Source: DAIDKA01 sp035487155 (GTDB taxonomy: Bacteria; Pseudomonadota; Gammaproteobacteria; Steroidobacterales; Steroidobacteraceae). Taken from it: a stretch of DNA of 64,000 bases. Positions within the stretch are counted from its first letter, which is position 1. Every line of letters begins with the position of its first letter. This document shows, in pieces, positions 1 to 8,630 of the stretch. Where the stretch lies: contig DATHMK010000034.1 in NCBI GenBank assembly GCA_035487155.1, positions 1 to 64,000 on the forward strand. Direction: 5' to 3'. The translations under genes and the position numbers were made by a program. A model generated the notes under the pieces. That model ran no database searches. It was given only the letters and a program-made list of their open reading frames with translations, and was not told the origin of the DNA.

Positions 1-693
1 TGCGGCCGCCTGGCGCAGACCCTCGGCGGTACGCTCGGCGGCGGCCGTCTCGCGCTCGGCCTTCATTCTGGCCACGGTGGCGGCGAGGGTCTCATCCGGG
101 AGCGTCATGCGCTCCACGCCGACCTGGCGGATCTCGATGCCGTACACCTGCAGCATGCGGGTGGCGATCTGATCGTGCAGCTGTTGCTCGAAGCCATCCA
201 GGCGCACCTTGGAGGCATCGATGTTCACCAGGTCGGTGAGGTCGAAGTTGCTGGAGGTGATATGCAGGGCCGCGCTGACGAAACTGCGCAGCTGGCGGGC
301 GGCTTCATCGGGCTGGTTGCGCACCGAGCGCAGGAACTGGCGCACGCGGTCCGGATCATCCGGCACCTGCCAGGCGACGTAGGACTGGACCAGCACGCGC
401 AGGCCATCGCGCGTGCCCACGTCCTGCAAACCGGTGGACGTGGTACGCAGACGCAGGTCGATCAGGATGGTGTTTTCAAACGGGGCGGGAAGTTTCCACG
501 CCAGGCCCGGTTCGGTCACCACGCGTACCGGATTGCCGAAACGCGTGATCACACCGGCTTCACCGGCCGGGACCATCACGATGCAGGCAGCGGCGATCGC
601 AGCAAGCAGTATCAGGCCCGCGACCCCGATACGCAGCATTGACCCGAAATCATGCTCGTCGTGATCGTGATCGTCGTCGTGGTGTGCAAACAT
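1..693 (-). CDS. hflC: HflC-like SPFH/band 7 protein (3' end outside window)
   Basis: About 231 codons are visible and the gene runs off the left edge of the window without a stop. The start ATG is at 691-693. The N-terminus is a striking His/Asp/Glu cluster (HHDDDHDHDEHD), followed by one membrane segment at about residues 21-40, then an SPFH domain with the typical opening VPAGEAGVITRFGNPV and GLAWKLPAPFE. Family knowledge: HflC pairs with HflK in a periplasmic-facing ring that modulates the FtsH protease. It lies 33 bases downstream of the HflK-like gene on the same strand, so the two are probably co-transcribed. The acidic/His tail is unusual for HflC and might bind metal, but that is inference. 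Confidence 0.85.
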   Translation of the reverse strand, partial: MFAHHDDDHDHDEHDFGSMLRIGVAGLILLAAIAAACIVMVPAGEAGVITRFGNPVRVVTEPGLAWKLPAPFENTILIDLRLRTTSTGLQDVGTRDGLRVLVQSYVAWQVPDDPDRVRQFLRSVRNQPDEAARQLRSFVSAALHITSSNFDLTDLVNIDASKVRLDGFEQQLHDQIATRMLQVYGIEIRQVGVERMTLPDETLAATVARMKAERETAAAERTAEGLRQAAA

Positions 694-726
694 TTCGTGT
701 GACTCGATGATTGACGGGTGGGTCGC

Positions 727-2715
727 TCAAGGTGATGGAGCATCAGCAGGTATCGCCGGCTGACTTGGCGCGATGGGGGCGGCAGGCGCTGATCCGGAGG
801 TCAGATCCGCCGGGTTGCCGATCATGGGGCGCGAGGTTCCCGAGGGTGAGCGCAGGTCGAAGATCGGACCGGGCGCGGAGCCAAGCCGGTGATCGATCAG
901 GATCAGCGGCTTGCCGGTAAGTGCGGCGGTCAGGTCGGTGATCGAGCGCTCCAGCAGGAACGCGCCGCCGCCCGCGGCCTGGGCACGGCGTTCCGCGTCG
1001 AATTTGTAGGCGACCGCATTGGCGACCGCGACTGCTTCGACGGCGGCGGCATTGGCGGCGGTGGTGAGCTGATGGGCCTCCTGCTGGGCCTCTCCCGCGG
1101 CCCGTTCGGCGCGTCCGCGCTCATCGAAGATACTGGCGCGGGCATTGATCTCGGCGGCCTGCACGCCGTGGTAGGCGCCGGCGGCCCCGGGCGGCGGATG
1201 GATCTCCTCGATGAGTACCGAGAGGATTTCAATTCCGGCCTGGTGCGAATTCATGTCGGCGGCCAGCGCCTCGCGCAGCGAGGCCGCCACGTTATCGCGC
1301 CGTTCGCCCAGCACCGCCAGCAGGGTGCGTGAGTTGAAATAGCGCAGCACGATCCGGCTGCCGGCCTGCTCGATGAGGGTTGCCGGATCAGCGACCGAAT
1401 AGACCGAATTCAGCGCCGCCTGATCAGTCAAGCCTACCCGATACAGAACGCTGATCTCGGTACTGACACTCTGAAAGCCCTGCTGGCCGGTTCCGGGGCT
1501 GGGGACCAGGTAGTTGGCCTGGCCGGAATGAGCGCTCTCCCAGAGCCGGTTCAAACTGGCCGGCGGCGCATCTTCGGCGCCCACCGAATCGAGGCTGTCT
1601 GGAGCCGACTCATCGACGCCGACGTGAACTGAGTGAATGGTGCCGAACTCCACGGGCCGCAGCCGTCCCAGCGGCCACGGCAGCATCAGATGCAGGCCAG
1701 GTCCCAGGACGGCGACCGGAGCTCCGAAGCGCTCGTAGATGCCGCGCTGTCCCAGATCGATGAGTTTCAGTCCCGTCAGTCCCCAGCACAGCAGCGCGGT
1801 GCCCAGCAGGGTCGGCAGCACCGCGGCACTGAGGAACGACAATGCCCAGCTGCGGGCGAAATCCAGGCCCAGGTGGCTGCGCATCAGGGCCGCGGGTGAG
1901 CGCGGGCCGCCGGTAGTCAAGCCCGCCAGGATGCTGTCGGTGACCGCCCTGGCATTGGCCGAAGCGGGAGCCGGCAGAAACAGTCGCGCCAGTGCGCGCA
2001 CGGCCAGCTCCAGTGCAATGAGTGCCGGTACGATGGCGAGCGGCCACTGCGCCCAGTGCGCCCAGCCAAGCGTGGCACCGCGCCCCAGCTCGCTGCAGGC
2101 GACCACCCCGAGCAGCACCGTGGTCAGCAACAGCAGCCGCCGCAGGTTCGGCGCCTCCGGCAGTTGCGGTTCGGGAAAATCTGCCATGACGCGCTCGGCC
2201 ACCAGCGAGGTGAAGGCCAGCGCGAACATCAATGCGGCGGCGATGTTGGCCGCTGTGGACTCGGCCGCCAGCGACGTCGTCGGCCAGAGGATTCGCAGCA
2301 ATACGTAAATGAGGATGGCGCCCAGGGGCGCGATCCCGGCCTGACCCAGGCGTGCCGCGACACCGGGATGATGCAGGATGGTGCGCCAGTCCGCGGGCAA
2401 GGTGCCGGACCGGCCGCCGTCAGGTGCCGCGGCTTGCTGCCAGCGAGCCGTGGTCAGGACGAATGTGCCCAGCAGTGCGGTGAGTGACAGCAACACCGCG
2501 GCCAGCGCGGTGCCCGCGGCGCCGCCGCTGATCAGCTCCTGCGCCAGTGCGCGCAGGGGCACGGCGACACCCGCCGGCAGCACCGCGGCCAGCAGCAAAG
2601 CGCCGATGGCCAGCGCGATGGCCGTGTACAGAACAGACAGCCTGCGGATGAGTCGGTGGGATCTGGGGAAGACTGTCTCGCCCGGCTTTGCCCGATCGGT
2701 CTCCGAGTTGTCCAT
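727..2715 (-). CDS. hflK: HflK-like SPFH protein with long polytopic N-terminal domain
   Basis: 662 residues, much longer than classical HflK (about 420). Roughly the first 330 residues contain several hydrophobic segments (an estimated five to seven transmembrane helices). The SPFH domain follows, recognised by LGQRGIYERFGAPVAVLGPGLHLMLPWP style residues, then an Ala/Glu-rich coiled coil (EINARASIFDERGRAERAAGEAQQ region) and a Pro/Ser-rich tail. I chose the ATG at 2713-2715; a TTG eight codons upstream is possible. It is followed by the HflC-like gene, so the pair probably forms a membrane microdomain or protease-modulating complex. The extra membrane domain suggests a role distinct from plain FtsH regulation, but what it does cannot be read from the sequence. 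Confidence 0.8.
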   Translation of the reverse strand: MDNSETDRAKPGETVFPRSHRLIRRLSVLYTAIALAIGALLLAAVLPAGVAVPLRALAQELISGGAAGTALAAVLLSLTALLGTFVLTTARWQQAAAPDGGRSGTLPADWRTILHHPGVAARLGQAGIAPLGAILIYVLLRILWPTTSLAAESTAANIAAALMFALAFTSLVAERVMADFPEPQLPEAPNLRRLLLLTTVLLGVVACSELGRGATLGWAHWAQWPLAIVPALIALELAVRALARLFLPAPASANARAVTDSILAGLTTGGPRSPAALMRSHLGLDFARSWALSFLSAAVLPTLLGTALLCWGLTGLKLIDLGQRGIYERFGAPVAVLGPGLHLMLPWPLGRLRPVEFGTIHSVHVGVDESAPDSLDSVGAEDAPPASLNRLWESAHSGQANYLVPSPGTGQQGFQSVSTEISVLYRVGLTDQAALNSVYSVADPATLIEQAGSRIVLRYFNSRTLLAVLGERRDNVAASLREALAADMNSHQAGIEILSVLIEEIHPPPGAAGAYHGVQAAEINARASIFDERGRAERAAGEAQQEAHQLTTAANAAAVEAVAVANAVAYKFDAERRAQAAGGGAFLLERSITDLTAALTGKPLILIDHRLGSAPGPIFDLRSPSGTSRPMIGNPADLTSGSAPAAPIAPSQPAIPADAPSP

Positions 2716-2788
2716 AGGTATGCGTTGTCGTGGGGTCAAACGCGCGGGCAGCGTTGCCGAAGCCTATACTAACGCAAAGGTTGGGGTC
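2716..2788. promoter_or_regulatory. Divergent promoter region between hflK and the di-heme cytochrome
   Basis: This 73-base gap separates two divergently transcribed operons, so it must hold both promoters unless they lie inside the genes. A TATACT hexamer at 2765-2770 is a plausible -10 box for the cytochrome operon, but no good -35 is seen at the proper distance. AAAGG at 2776-2780 supports the GTG start at 2789. Low confidence on exact boxes. Confidence 0.3.
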
Positions 2789-3559
2789 GTGCAGCTTGTG
2801 ACCGACGGTCATTACCGAGCGAAAGTGGTGCTGGCATTGGGGGTCGTCGTCGCCATCGGCGTGGTGGCGCTGGCCCGCGCCCATCTGCGCACCGATCGCA
2901 TGCAGGAGCGACTGCTCGCGGCACTACCCGATGCGGTCGCGGCCGATCCGGCGCTGGTGCGTTTCGCTGTCGCCGAGGCAAAGCCGCTGTACGCCCGGCA
3001 CTGTGCGGCCTGCCACGGGGCCGACCTGCATGGCAATGCGCAGCTGGGTGCGCCGGATCTGACCGACGATGTCTGGCTTTACGGCGACGGCAGCCTCTAT
3101 GACATCGAGCGCACCATCCTCTACGGCGCCCGCGCCGGTGTCAGCTCCACGCATGATGAGGCGGAGATGCCGGCCTTCGGATTGCGGGGTGTGCTGAGCG
3201 ATTCTCAGGTCCGAAGCGTGGTGCAGTATGTGCTGCAGCTCAGCGGCCGTCCCTATCAGGTCGAGGCCGCCAACGACGGTCGCGCACTGTATTTCGGCGT
3301 TGCCAACTGCGGTGACTGCCATGGTCCGGACGCACGCGGCAACAATGACTACGGGGCGCCGGATCTCACGCGCAATGTCTGGAGCAACGGCGGTGATCCA
3401 CAGTCGCTGTACGCCAGCATCTATGGGGGGCGGCATCGCATCATGCCGGCCTGGCGCGGCACGCTGAGCCTGGAACAGATCCGCGCGCTGGCGACCTATG
3501 TGTATGCGGTTTCGCATCCGCCGGATGGGCAGGCGGGGACGCCGGGCGGGGCCACGTGA
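2789..3559 (+). CDS. CcoP-like membrane-anchored di-heme cytochrome c
   Basis: 256 residues: a membrane anchor at about 13-29 and two class I cytochrome c domains with CAACH at 72-76 and CGDCH at 174-178. Likely axial methionines are M127 (MPAFG) and M219 (IMPAW). The spacing and phrases such as GAPDLTDDVWLYG resemble subunit III (CcoP) of cbb3 oxidases. No ccoN or ccoO is nearby, so this is an orphan electron carrier rather than a proven oxidase subunit. I chose the GTG at 2789 because AAAGG lies 8 bases upstream; the open frame extends further upstream but overlaps hflK and lacks a ribosome site. It overlaps the next gene by 4 bases (GTGA). Haem attachment would depend on the Ccm system at 55-61.7 kb. 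Confidence 0.85.
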   Translation: MQLVTDGHYRAKVVLALGVVVAIGVVALARAHLRTDRMQERLLAALPDAVAADPALVRFAVAEAKPLYARHCAACHGADLHGNAQLGAPDLTDDVWLYGDGSLYDIERTILYGARAGVSSTHDEAEMPAFGLRGVLSDSQVRSVVQYVLQLSGRPYQVEAANDGRALYFGVANCGDCHGPDARGNNDYGAPDLTRNVWSNGGDPQSLYASIYGGRHRIMPAWRGTLSLEQIRALATYVYAVSHPPDGQAGTPGGAT

Positions 3560-4449
3560 ATCTGCGCCATCCGCTGCTGCTGCCGGTGGCCGCCATCATC
3601 GTCGGCCTGGCGCTTGCCGGTGTCGGCTTGTTCCGCGCAGCTCCCCTGCCACTGGCGGCGGTGCCGCCGGGCTATGTGGCACTGGTCAATCAGAAAGGAT
3701 TGCTGATGAGCGATTTCATCGCTCAGACGCAGGTTGAAACCTCCCGTTCGTTTGCCGAATCCACCCCCGCTGAGCGCAGCAAGGTGCTGCGCGAGATGAT
3801 CGATGAGGAACTGCTGGTGCAGCGTGCACTGGTGCTGGATCTGCCCGAGACCACCAACGAAGTGCGCGGCAGTCTGGTGTCGGCGGTCAACGCCCAGGTG
3901 GCGGCGCCGATCCTGGCCTATGTGCCGAGTGATGCGGAACTTCGCGCCTATTACGAGAAGTACCGGCAGAACTACACGGGCCCGGGTTCGATGAACCTGC
4001 ACGATCTGGTGCTGCACATCGGAGGCTTTGAAAACGCCGATCAGAGTCCGACGCAGGCCCTGGCTGATGCCACCGAAGCGGTTTACCAGTTGCGCTCCGG
4101 TGCCTCGCTCACCTATGTCATGGAACATTTCGGGTTCGTGAATTCAGGGCGCATGGACGATACCGAGCAGCTGGATTTCGCGGTCAAGCTGCATCTGGGG
4201 GACAAGCTCTACAAGACCGCCGCGCAGATGCGCGATGGCGAGGTGTCCGATCCGATCCCGGACACCGATGGCATGCACATCCTGGTGATGGTGCGCCACG
4301 AGTTTCCCAAGGTGGTGGACTTCAGCGCGGTCCGCGACCGTGTGTATCTGGATTTCCGGGCCGCCGCGAGCAGCCGTGTCACCCAGGAAAACCTCAACCT
4401 GCTGCGCAGCCAGGCCCAGGTTCTGCTGGCGCCGGGGCAATCGGAATGA
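3556..4449 (+). CDS. Membrane-anchored PpiC/SurA-like peptidyl-prolyl isomerase
   Basis: 297 residues. There is an N-terminal membrane anchor at about 9-27, then a helical chaperone-like region (AERSKVLREMIDEELLVQRAL) and a C-terminal parvulin-like part ending in DTDGMHILVMVRHEFPK, which matches the last strand of PpiC-type rotamase domains. The GTG start overlaps the stop of the cytochrome gene by 4 bases, and its own stop overlaps the HupE/UreJ-like gene by 4 bases, so the three genes are translationally coupled. The probable role is periplasmic folding of a partner in this operon. The PPIase domain is divergent and catalytic activity is uncertain. Confidence 0.7.
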   Translation: MNLRHPLLLPVAAIIVGLALAGVGLFRAAPLPLAAVPPGYVALVNQKGLLMSDFIAQTQVETSRSFAESTPAERSKVLREMIDEELLVQRALVLDLPETTNEVRGSLVSAVNAQVAAPILAYVPSDAELRAYYEKYRQNYTGPGSMNLHDLVLHIGGFENADQSPTQALADATEAVYQLRSGASLTYVMEHFGFVNSGRMDDTEQLDFAVKLHLGDKLYKTAAQMRDGEVSDPIPDTDGMHILVMVRHEFPKVVDFSAVRDRVYLDFRAAASSRVTQENLNLLRSQAQVLLAPGQSE

Positions 4450-5648
4450 GACCGCTGGCGTGGGTGGCGCTGTGCTGGCTGGCGATCGGCACGGGCTCGG
4501 CACTCGCAGCGGGCCGCAGCGTCAGCTATTCGACCTGGGTGGTTTCCGGCAACCTGATCACCATGCGTTTGCGGTTGCCGGTGAGCGAGGCGCGCCGTCT
4601 GGTGGGCGTCGCGGTTCCGGTACTGACGACGGACCGGCTCAAGGAGTACGTTCTTGATCACGTCACGGTGTCCTCCGCCGGCGGCTCATGTCCGGCCATC
4701 GATCAGGGTTATGACCTGGGGCGGGTTGACCCATTGGCCGTGGGACCGGATCTGTATGGCTTCGAGCTGCTTTTTCGCTGTGCCGATCCGGCGCAGCTGG
4801 TGCTGCACGATACGGTACTGTTCGCGAACGTCCCGGACCACTTGAACTTCGCCCGCATCCGCATTCACGATCAGGTGATTGAGCAATTGTTCAGCTCCGG
4901 ACAGCAGCAGCTGGCGCTGCCGGACACCGGTGCGCCGGCGGCTGCAGGCCTGTCCGCCTATCTGCGCGTCGGCTTGCTGCATGTACTGGACAGCCTGGAT
5001 TGCTGGTGCGTGCTGCTCGCCGCGCTGCTGCTGGTACGGCGTTGGAGCGATGTGGGCGGCATGGTCCTGGCCCTCGCCGGCGGATACCTGTTGTCCCTGG
5101 CGCTGTCGGCCACAGGTTGGGTGCTGCCGCGCCTGAACGCCGTGGAGGCCTGTCTTGGTTTGCTGGTGGCGCTGCTCGGCGCCATGCTCGCGCTGCGCGC
5201 CGGGCGCTATCGCATGGTCGGGGTTCTGGGGTGGGGCGGCCTGCTCGTGCTGCTGGCCATCCTTTGCATGTTCAGACACGCGCCGTGGGGTGCGCCACTG
5301 CTGCTGGGGGGGGCGTTGCTGTTTGCCGGGGTGATGCTGGTTGCGGATCGGACCACGGCCATGCCCTGGTGGGTGTTCATTGGATTGTTTGCGCTGCTCG
5401 ACGGCGTCCTCATGTCGGCCGTGCTGCCGCCTGCGCAACTGCCGCCGCGCTCGTTCGAAGAGGTGATGCTGGGATTCGATGGCGGGGCGTGGCTCATCGA
5501 ATCATTGCTGGTGGCAGGGATGGCCACTGCCTTGTTGCTGGTGCGCACGCAGCGCCTGGCGATGTTGCGATCGCTGCTCGAGAATGTCTCGGCTGCGGCG
5601 CTGAGCGCAGTGGGTACATTCTGGCTCGCCAGTCGGCTGTGGGGCTGA
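4446..5648 (+). CDS. HupE/UreJ-family-like membrane protein
   Basis: 400 residues: signal peptide (cleavage near ALA-A at 20-22), an extracytoplasmic N-terminal domain of about 150 residues, then six or seven membrane helices from about residue 165 onward. The first membrane segment begins AYLRVGLLHVLDSLD, which is where HupE/UreJ proteins carry the conserved HILxGxDH motif. Here H and D are kept, but the second His is lost (DCWC follows), so the usual metal-transport motif is degraded. HupE/UreJ proteins move nickel or cobalt; this one may have another substrate. It is the last gene of the cytochrome-PPIase-HupE operon. Confidence 0.65.
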   Translation: MRPLAWVALCWLAIGTGSALAAGRSVSYSTWVVSGNLITMRLRLPVSEARRLVGVAVPVLTTDRLKEYVLDHVTVSSAGGSCPAIDQGYDLGRVDPLAVGPDLYGFELLFRCADPAQLVLHDTVLFANVPDHLNFARIRIHDQVIEQLFSSGQQQLALPDTGAPAAAGLSAYLRVGLLHVLDSLDCWCVLLAALLLVRRWSDVGGMVLALAGGYLLSLALSATGWVLPRLNAVEACLGLLVALLGAMLALRAGRYRMVGVLGWGGLLVLLAILCMFRHAPWGAPLLLGGALLFAGVMLVADRTTAMPWWVFIGLFALLDGVLMSAVLPPAQLPPRSFEEVMLGFDGGAWLIESLLVAGMATALLLVRTQRLAMLRSLLENVSAAALSAVGTFWLASRLWG

Positions 5649-5923
5649 AACACATCCTCGGTTTCTTCGTGATAATCAACGTAACTTACGGAAATTGCTA
5701 GATAATATTGGGACTCTCTGACGCATCAAACGTGGCCGTCACGGTGCGGTTGAAACGGCCCAGGTGCATGAACCCATGATGCGTGCAGCGGCGCCAAGTG
5801 GGCTGGGGTGAAGTATGGGCCGCTGCTGTGGCTGGCGTAACCGACTCATTCGCCCTGTTTGGTCTCCTGGTCGGCGTGCATACGCTACATTAGCTTGCAT
5901 TGCGGGTGTGACGGAGGCGAAAC
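5649..5923 (+). promoter_or_regulatory. Intergenic region upstream of liuA
   Basis: These 275 bases hold no convincing gene. An AT-rich patch (GATAATATTGG, near 5701-5711) stands out and could be a promoter. Closer to liuA, TTTGGT at about 5859 and TACGCT about 17 bases later form a weak -35/-10 pair. GGAGG at 5913-5917 is the ribosome site for the ATG at 5924. No MerR-type liuR regulator gene is present next to the operon, so the control protein is not visible here. Confidence 0.3.
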
Positions 5924-7066
5924 ATGTCCGGACACATGGACTTTCATCTGGGCGCCGTGGCGGATGCGATTCGGGAAACCACCGCGCGCTTCGCGTCCGA
6001 ACGCATCGCACCGATTGCCGCGCAGATTGATGCCACCAATACCTTTCCCCGCCATCTGTGGCCCGAGATGGGAGCGCTGGGCCTGCACGGTATCACCGTC
6101 AAGGAGGAATTCGGCGGCCTCGGTCTGGGCTATCTCGAGCATGTCGTGGTGATGGAGGAGATCTCGCGCGCCTCGGCTTCCATTGGCCTGTCCTATGGCG
6201 CCCATTCGAACCTGTGCATCAATCAGATCAGCCGTTGGGGCACGCCTGAACAGCAGCGCCACTATCTGCCGCGACTGATCAGCGGCGAACACGTCGGTTG
6301 CCTGGCGATGTCCGAGGCGCACGCCGGTTCGGATGTGCTGTCGATGAAACTGAAGGCCGTGAAACGCGCTGATCGCTACGTGCTCAATGGCACGAAATTC
6401 TGGATCACCAATGCGCCGCATGCCGATGTCCTGGTGGTCTACGCCAAGACCGATGACACGCACATCACCACCTTTCTGTTAGAGAAAGGACTCAAGGGAT
6501 TGTCGGTGTCCCAGAAGCTGGACAAACTGGGCATGCGCGGCTCGGACACTGCCGAGCTGGTATTCCAGGATTGTGAAGTCGACGCCCGCAACGTACTGGG
6601 CGCGGTGGGTGGGGGCGCCGCGGTGCTGATGTCCGGGCTGGACTATGAGCGCGCCGTGCTCGCGGCCGGACCGCTTGGCATCATGCAGGCCTGCCTTGAT
6701 GTCGTGCTGCCGTTCGTGCGCGAGCGGCACCAGTTCGGCAAACCCATCGGCTCGTTTCAGCTGATGCAGGCCAAGATCGCGGACCTGTACGTGGCGCTGA
6801 ACTCGGCGCGCGCCTACGTGTATGCCGTGGCGCGCTCATGTGATGCGGGAAGAACGACCCGCTTCGATGCGGCCGGAGCCATCCTTCTGGCCAGCGAAAA
6901 CGCCGTGCGCGTATCATTGGAGGCCATCCAGGCCCTCGGTGGCGCAGGCTACACCAAGGAATGGCCGGTCGAGCGTTTCCTGCGCGATGCCAAACTCTAC
7001 GATATCGGCGCGGGTACCAACGAGATCCGCCGCTTCCTGATCGGTCGCGAGATCATCGGGCTATGA
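5924..7066 (+). CDS. liuA: Isovaleryl-CoA dehydrogenase
   Basis: 380 residues, normal length for an acyl-CoA dehydrogenase. It oxidises isovaleryl-CoA to 3-methylcrotonyl-CoA in leucine breakdown, passing electrons to ETF. GLSYGAHSNLC at 88-98 and the LDYERAVLAAGPLG stretch are typical of isovaleryl-CoA dehydrogenases; E242 in YERAVLA sits at the family's catalytic base position. The C-terminal GTNEIRRFLIGREI is the usual FAD/dimer signature. The start is supported by GGAGG 6 bases upstream. It overlaps liuB by 4 bases (ATGA). First gene of a six-gene operon. Confidence 0.93.
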   Translation: MSGHMDFHLGAVADAIRETTARFASERIAPIAAQIDATNTFPRHLWPEMGALGLHGITVKEEFGGLGLGYLEHVVVMEEISRASASIGLSYGAHSNLCINQISRWGTPEQQRHYLPRLISGEHVGCLAMSEAHAGSDVLSMKLKAVKRADRYVLNGTKFWITNAPHADVLVVYAKTDDTHITTFLLEKGLKGLSVSQKLDKLGMRGSDTAELVFQDCEVDARNVLGAVGGGAAVLMSGLDYERAVLAAGPLGIMQACLDVVLPFVRERHQFGKPIGSFQLMQAKIADLYVALNSARAYVYAVARSCDAGRTTRFDAAGAILLASENAVRVSLEAIQALGGAGYTKEWPVERFLRDAKLYDIGAGTNEIRRFLIGREIIGL

Positions 7067-8625
7067 GCGACGCCGCGTCCAATGCCGACCACAATCGCGC
7101 GCTGGTTGCGAACCTGCGCGCCCAGCTGGCCACGGCGGCGCTGGGGGGCAGCCCGCAGTCGCGTGAACGGCACGTCAGCCGCGGCAAACTGCTGGTCCGC
7201 GATCGGCTGCAGGCGTTGCTGGATCCGGGCTCGCCGTTTCTGGAGATCGGGGCGTTGGCGGCGCACGGCATGTACGCCAACGAAGCCCCGGGTGCCGGTG
7301 TCGTCGCCGGTGTCGGACGCGTCTGCGGCCGCCTGGTGCTCATCGTCGCCAATGATCCGACGGTCAAGGGCGGCGCTTATTTTCCGATGACGGTCAAGAA
7401 GCACCTGCGCGGCCAGGAGATCGCGCTCGAGAACCGACTGCCATGCATCTACCTGGTCGACAGCGGCGGTGCCAACCTGCCATACCAGGCCGAGGTGTTT
7501 CCGGATCGCGACCACTTCGGGCGCATTTTCTACAATCAGGCGCAGATGTCGGCGCTCGGCATTCCGCAGATCGCCTGCGTCATGGGTTCGTGTACCGCCG
7601 GCGGCGCCTATGTTCCGGCAATGTCCGATGAGGCGGTGATCGTGCGCAACCAGGGCACGATTTTTCTGGCCGGGCCGCCTCTGGTCAAGGCGGCAACCGG
7701 CGAAGTCATCGCGGCCGAGGAGCTGGGCGGGGCCGATACTCATGGCCGCAAGTCCGGCGTCGTGGACTACGTCGCCGAAAACGACGAACACGCCCTGGGC
7801 ATCGTGCGCGACATCATCGCGGGCCTGAACCCAAGCCACCGATCCGACCTCGACCTCAAGCCGCCGCAGCCCCCGAAGCTGGATCCGCAAGAGCTCTACG
7901 GCATCATCCCGCGCGACGTGCGCACCCCTTATGACGTGCACGGCATCATCGAGCGCATCGTTGACGCTTCGGAACTGCACGAGTTCAAGGCGCTGTACGG
8001 TCCGACCCTGGTATGCGGATTTGCCAGGATCTGGGGCATGCCGGTGGGAATCCTCGCCAACAATGGCGTGCTGTTCTCGGAGAGTGCGCTCAAGGGCGCA
8101 CACTTCATCGAACTGGCCTGCCAGCGGCGCATTCCGCTGCTATTTCTGCAGAATGTCTCGGGCTTCATGGTGGGCGGCAAGTACGAGGCGGAGGGCATCG
8201 CCAAACACGGCGCCAAGCTGGTCAACGCAGTGGCCACGGCGAGCGTACCCAAGATCACGGTACTGATCGGCGGCTCCTTTGGGGCCGGTAATTATGGGAT
8301 GTGCGGCCGGGCCTACCAGCCGCGCTTCCTGTTCACCTGGCCGAATGCGCGCATCTCGGTCATGGGCGGCGAGCAGGCCGCGGCGGTCCTGGCGACGGTA
8401 CACCGCGACGTGGACCGCTGGACACCCGAGCAGCTGGAGGCCTTCAAGGCCCCGGTCCGGCAGCGTTACGAGGATGAAGGCAATCCCTATTTCGCCACCG
8501 CACGGCTATGGGACGATGGCATCATCGATCCTCTGCAGACGCGGGATGTCCTGGGTCTGGCCTTCGCGGCGACCCTCAATGCCCCGCTCCCGGAACATCC
8601 GCGCTTTGGCCTGTTCCGGATGTAA
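7063..8625 (+). CDS. liuB: Methylcrotonoyl-CoA carboxylase, carboxyltransferase (beta) subunit
   Basis: 520 residues; a biotin-dependent carboxyltransferase that moves CO2 from carboxybiotin to 3-methylcrotonyl-CoA. Features include YLVDSGGANLPYQAEVFPDRDHFGRIFYNQA and GSCTAGGAYVPAMSDE in the N-terminal half and GGSFGAGNYGMCGRAYQPRF and NARISVMGGEQAA in the C-terminal half, all diagnostic of the MCC beta subunit rather than propionyl-CoA carboxylase. I chose ATG 7063 because it overlaps the liuA stop and gives the expected N-terminus; the frame is open further upstream inside liuA. Partner of LiuD. Confidence 0.93.
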   Translation: MSDAASNADHNRALVANLRAQLATAALGGSPQSRERHVSRGKLLVRDRLQALLDPGSPFLEIGALAAHGMYANEAPGAGVVAGVGRVCGRLVLIVANDPTVKGGAYFPMTVKKHLRGQEIALENRLPCIYLVDSGGANLPYQAEVFPDRDHFGRIFYNQAQMSALGIPQIACVMGSCTAGGAYVPAMSDEAVIVRNQGTIFLAGPPLVKAATGEVIAAEELGGADTHGRKSGVVDYVAENDEHALGIVRDIIAGLNPSHRSDLDLKPPQPPKLDPQELYGIIPRDVRTPYDVHGIIERIVDASELHEFKALYGPTLVCGFARIWGMPVGILANNGVLFSESALKGAHFIELACQRRIPLLFLQNVSGFMVGGKYEAEGIAKHGAKLVNAVATASVPKITVLIGGSFGAGNYGMCGRAYQPRFLFTWPNARISVMGGEQAAAVLATVHRDVDRWTPEQLEAFKAPVRQRYEDEGNPYFATARLWDDGIIDPLQTRDVLGLAFAATLNAPLPEHPRFGLFRM

Positions 8626-8630
8626 CGGCC

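Noticed and set aside
175..642. Plus-strand open frame opposite hflC
   Set aside because: Antisense to a clear SPFH coding sequence; GC-rich DNA often keeps such shadow frames open.
6997..8103. Long minus-strand frame (368 codons) inside liuB
   Set aside because: Opposite to a diagnostic MCC beta subunit; protein is low-complexity and shows no domain.
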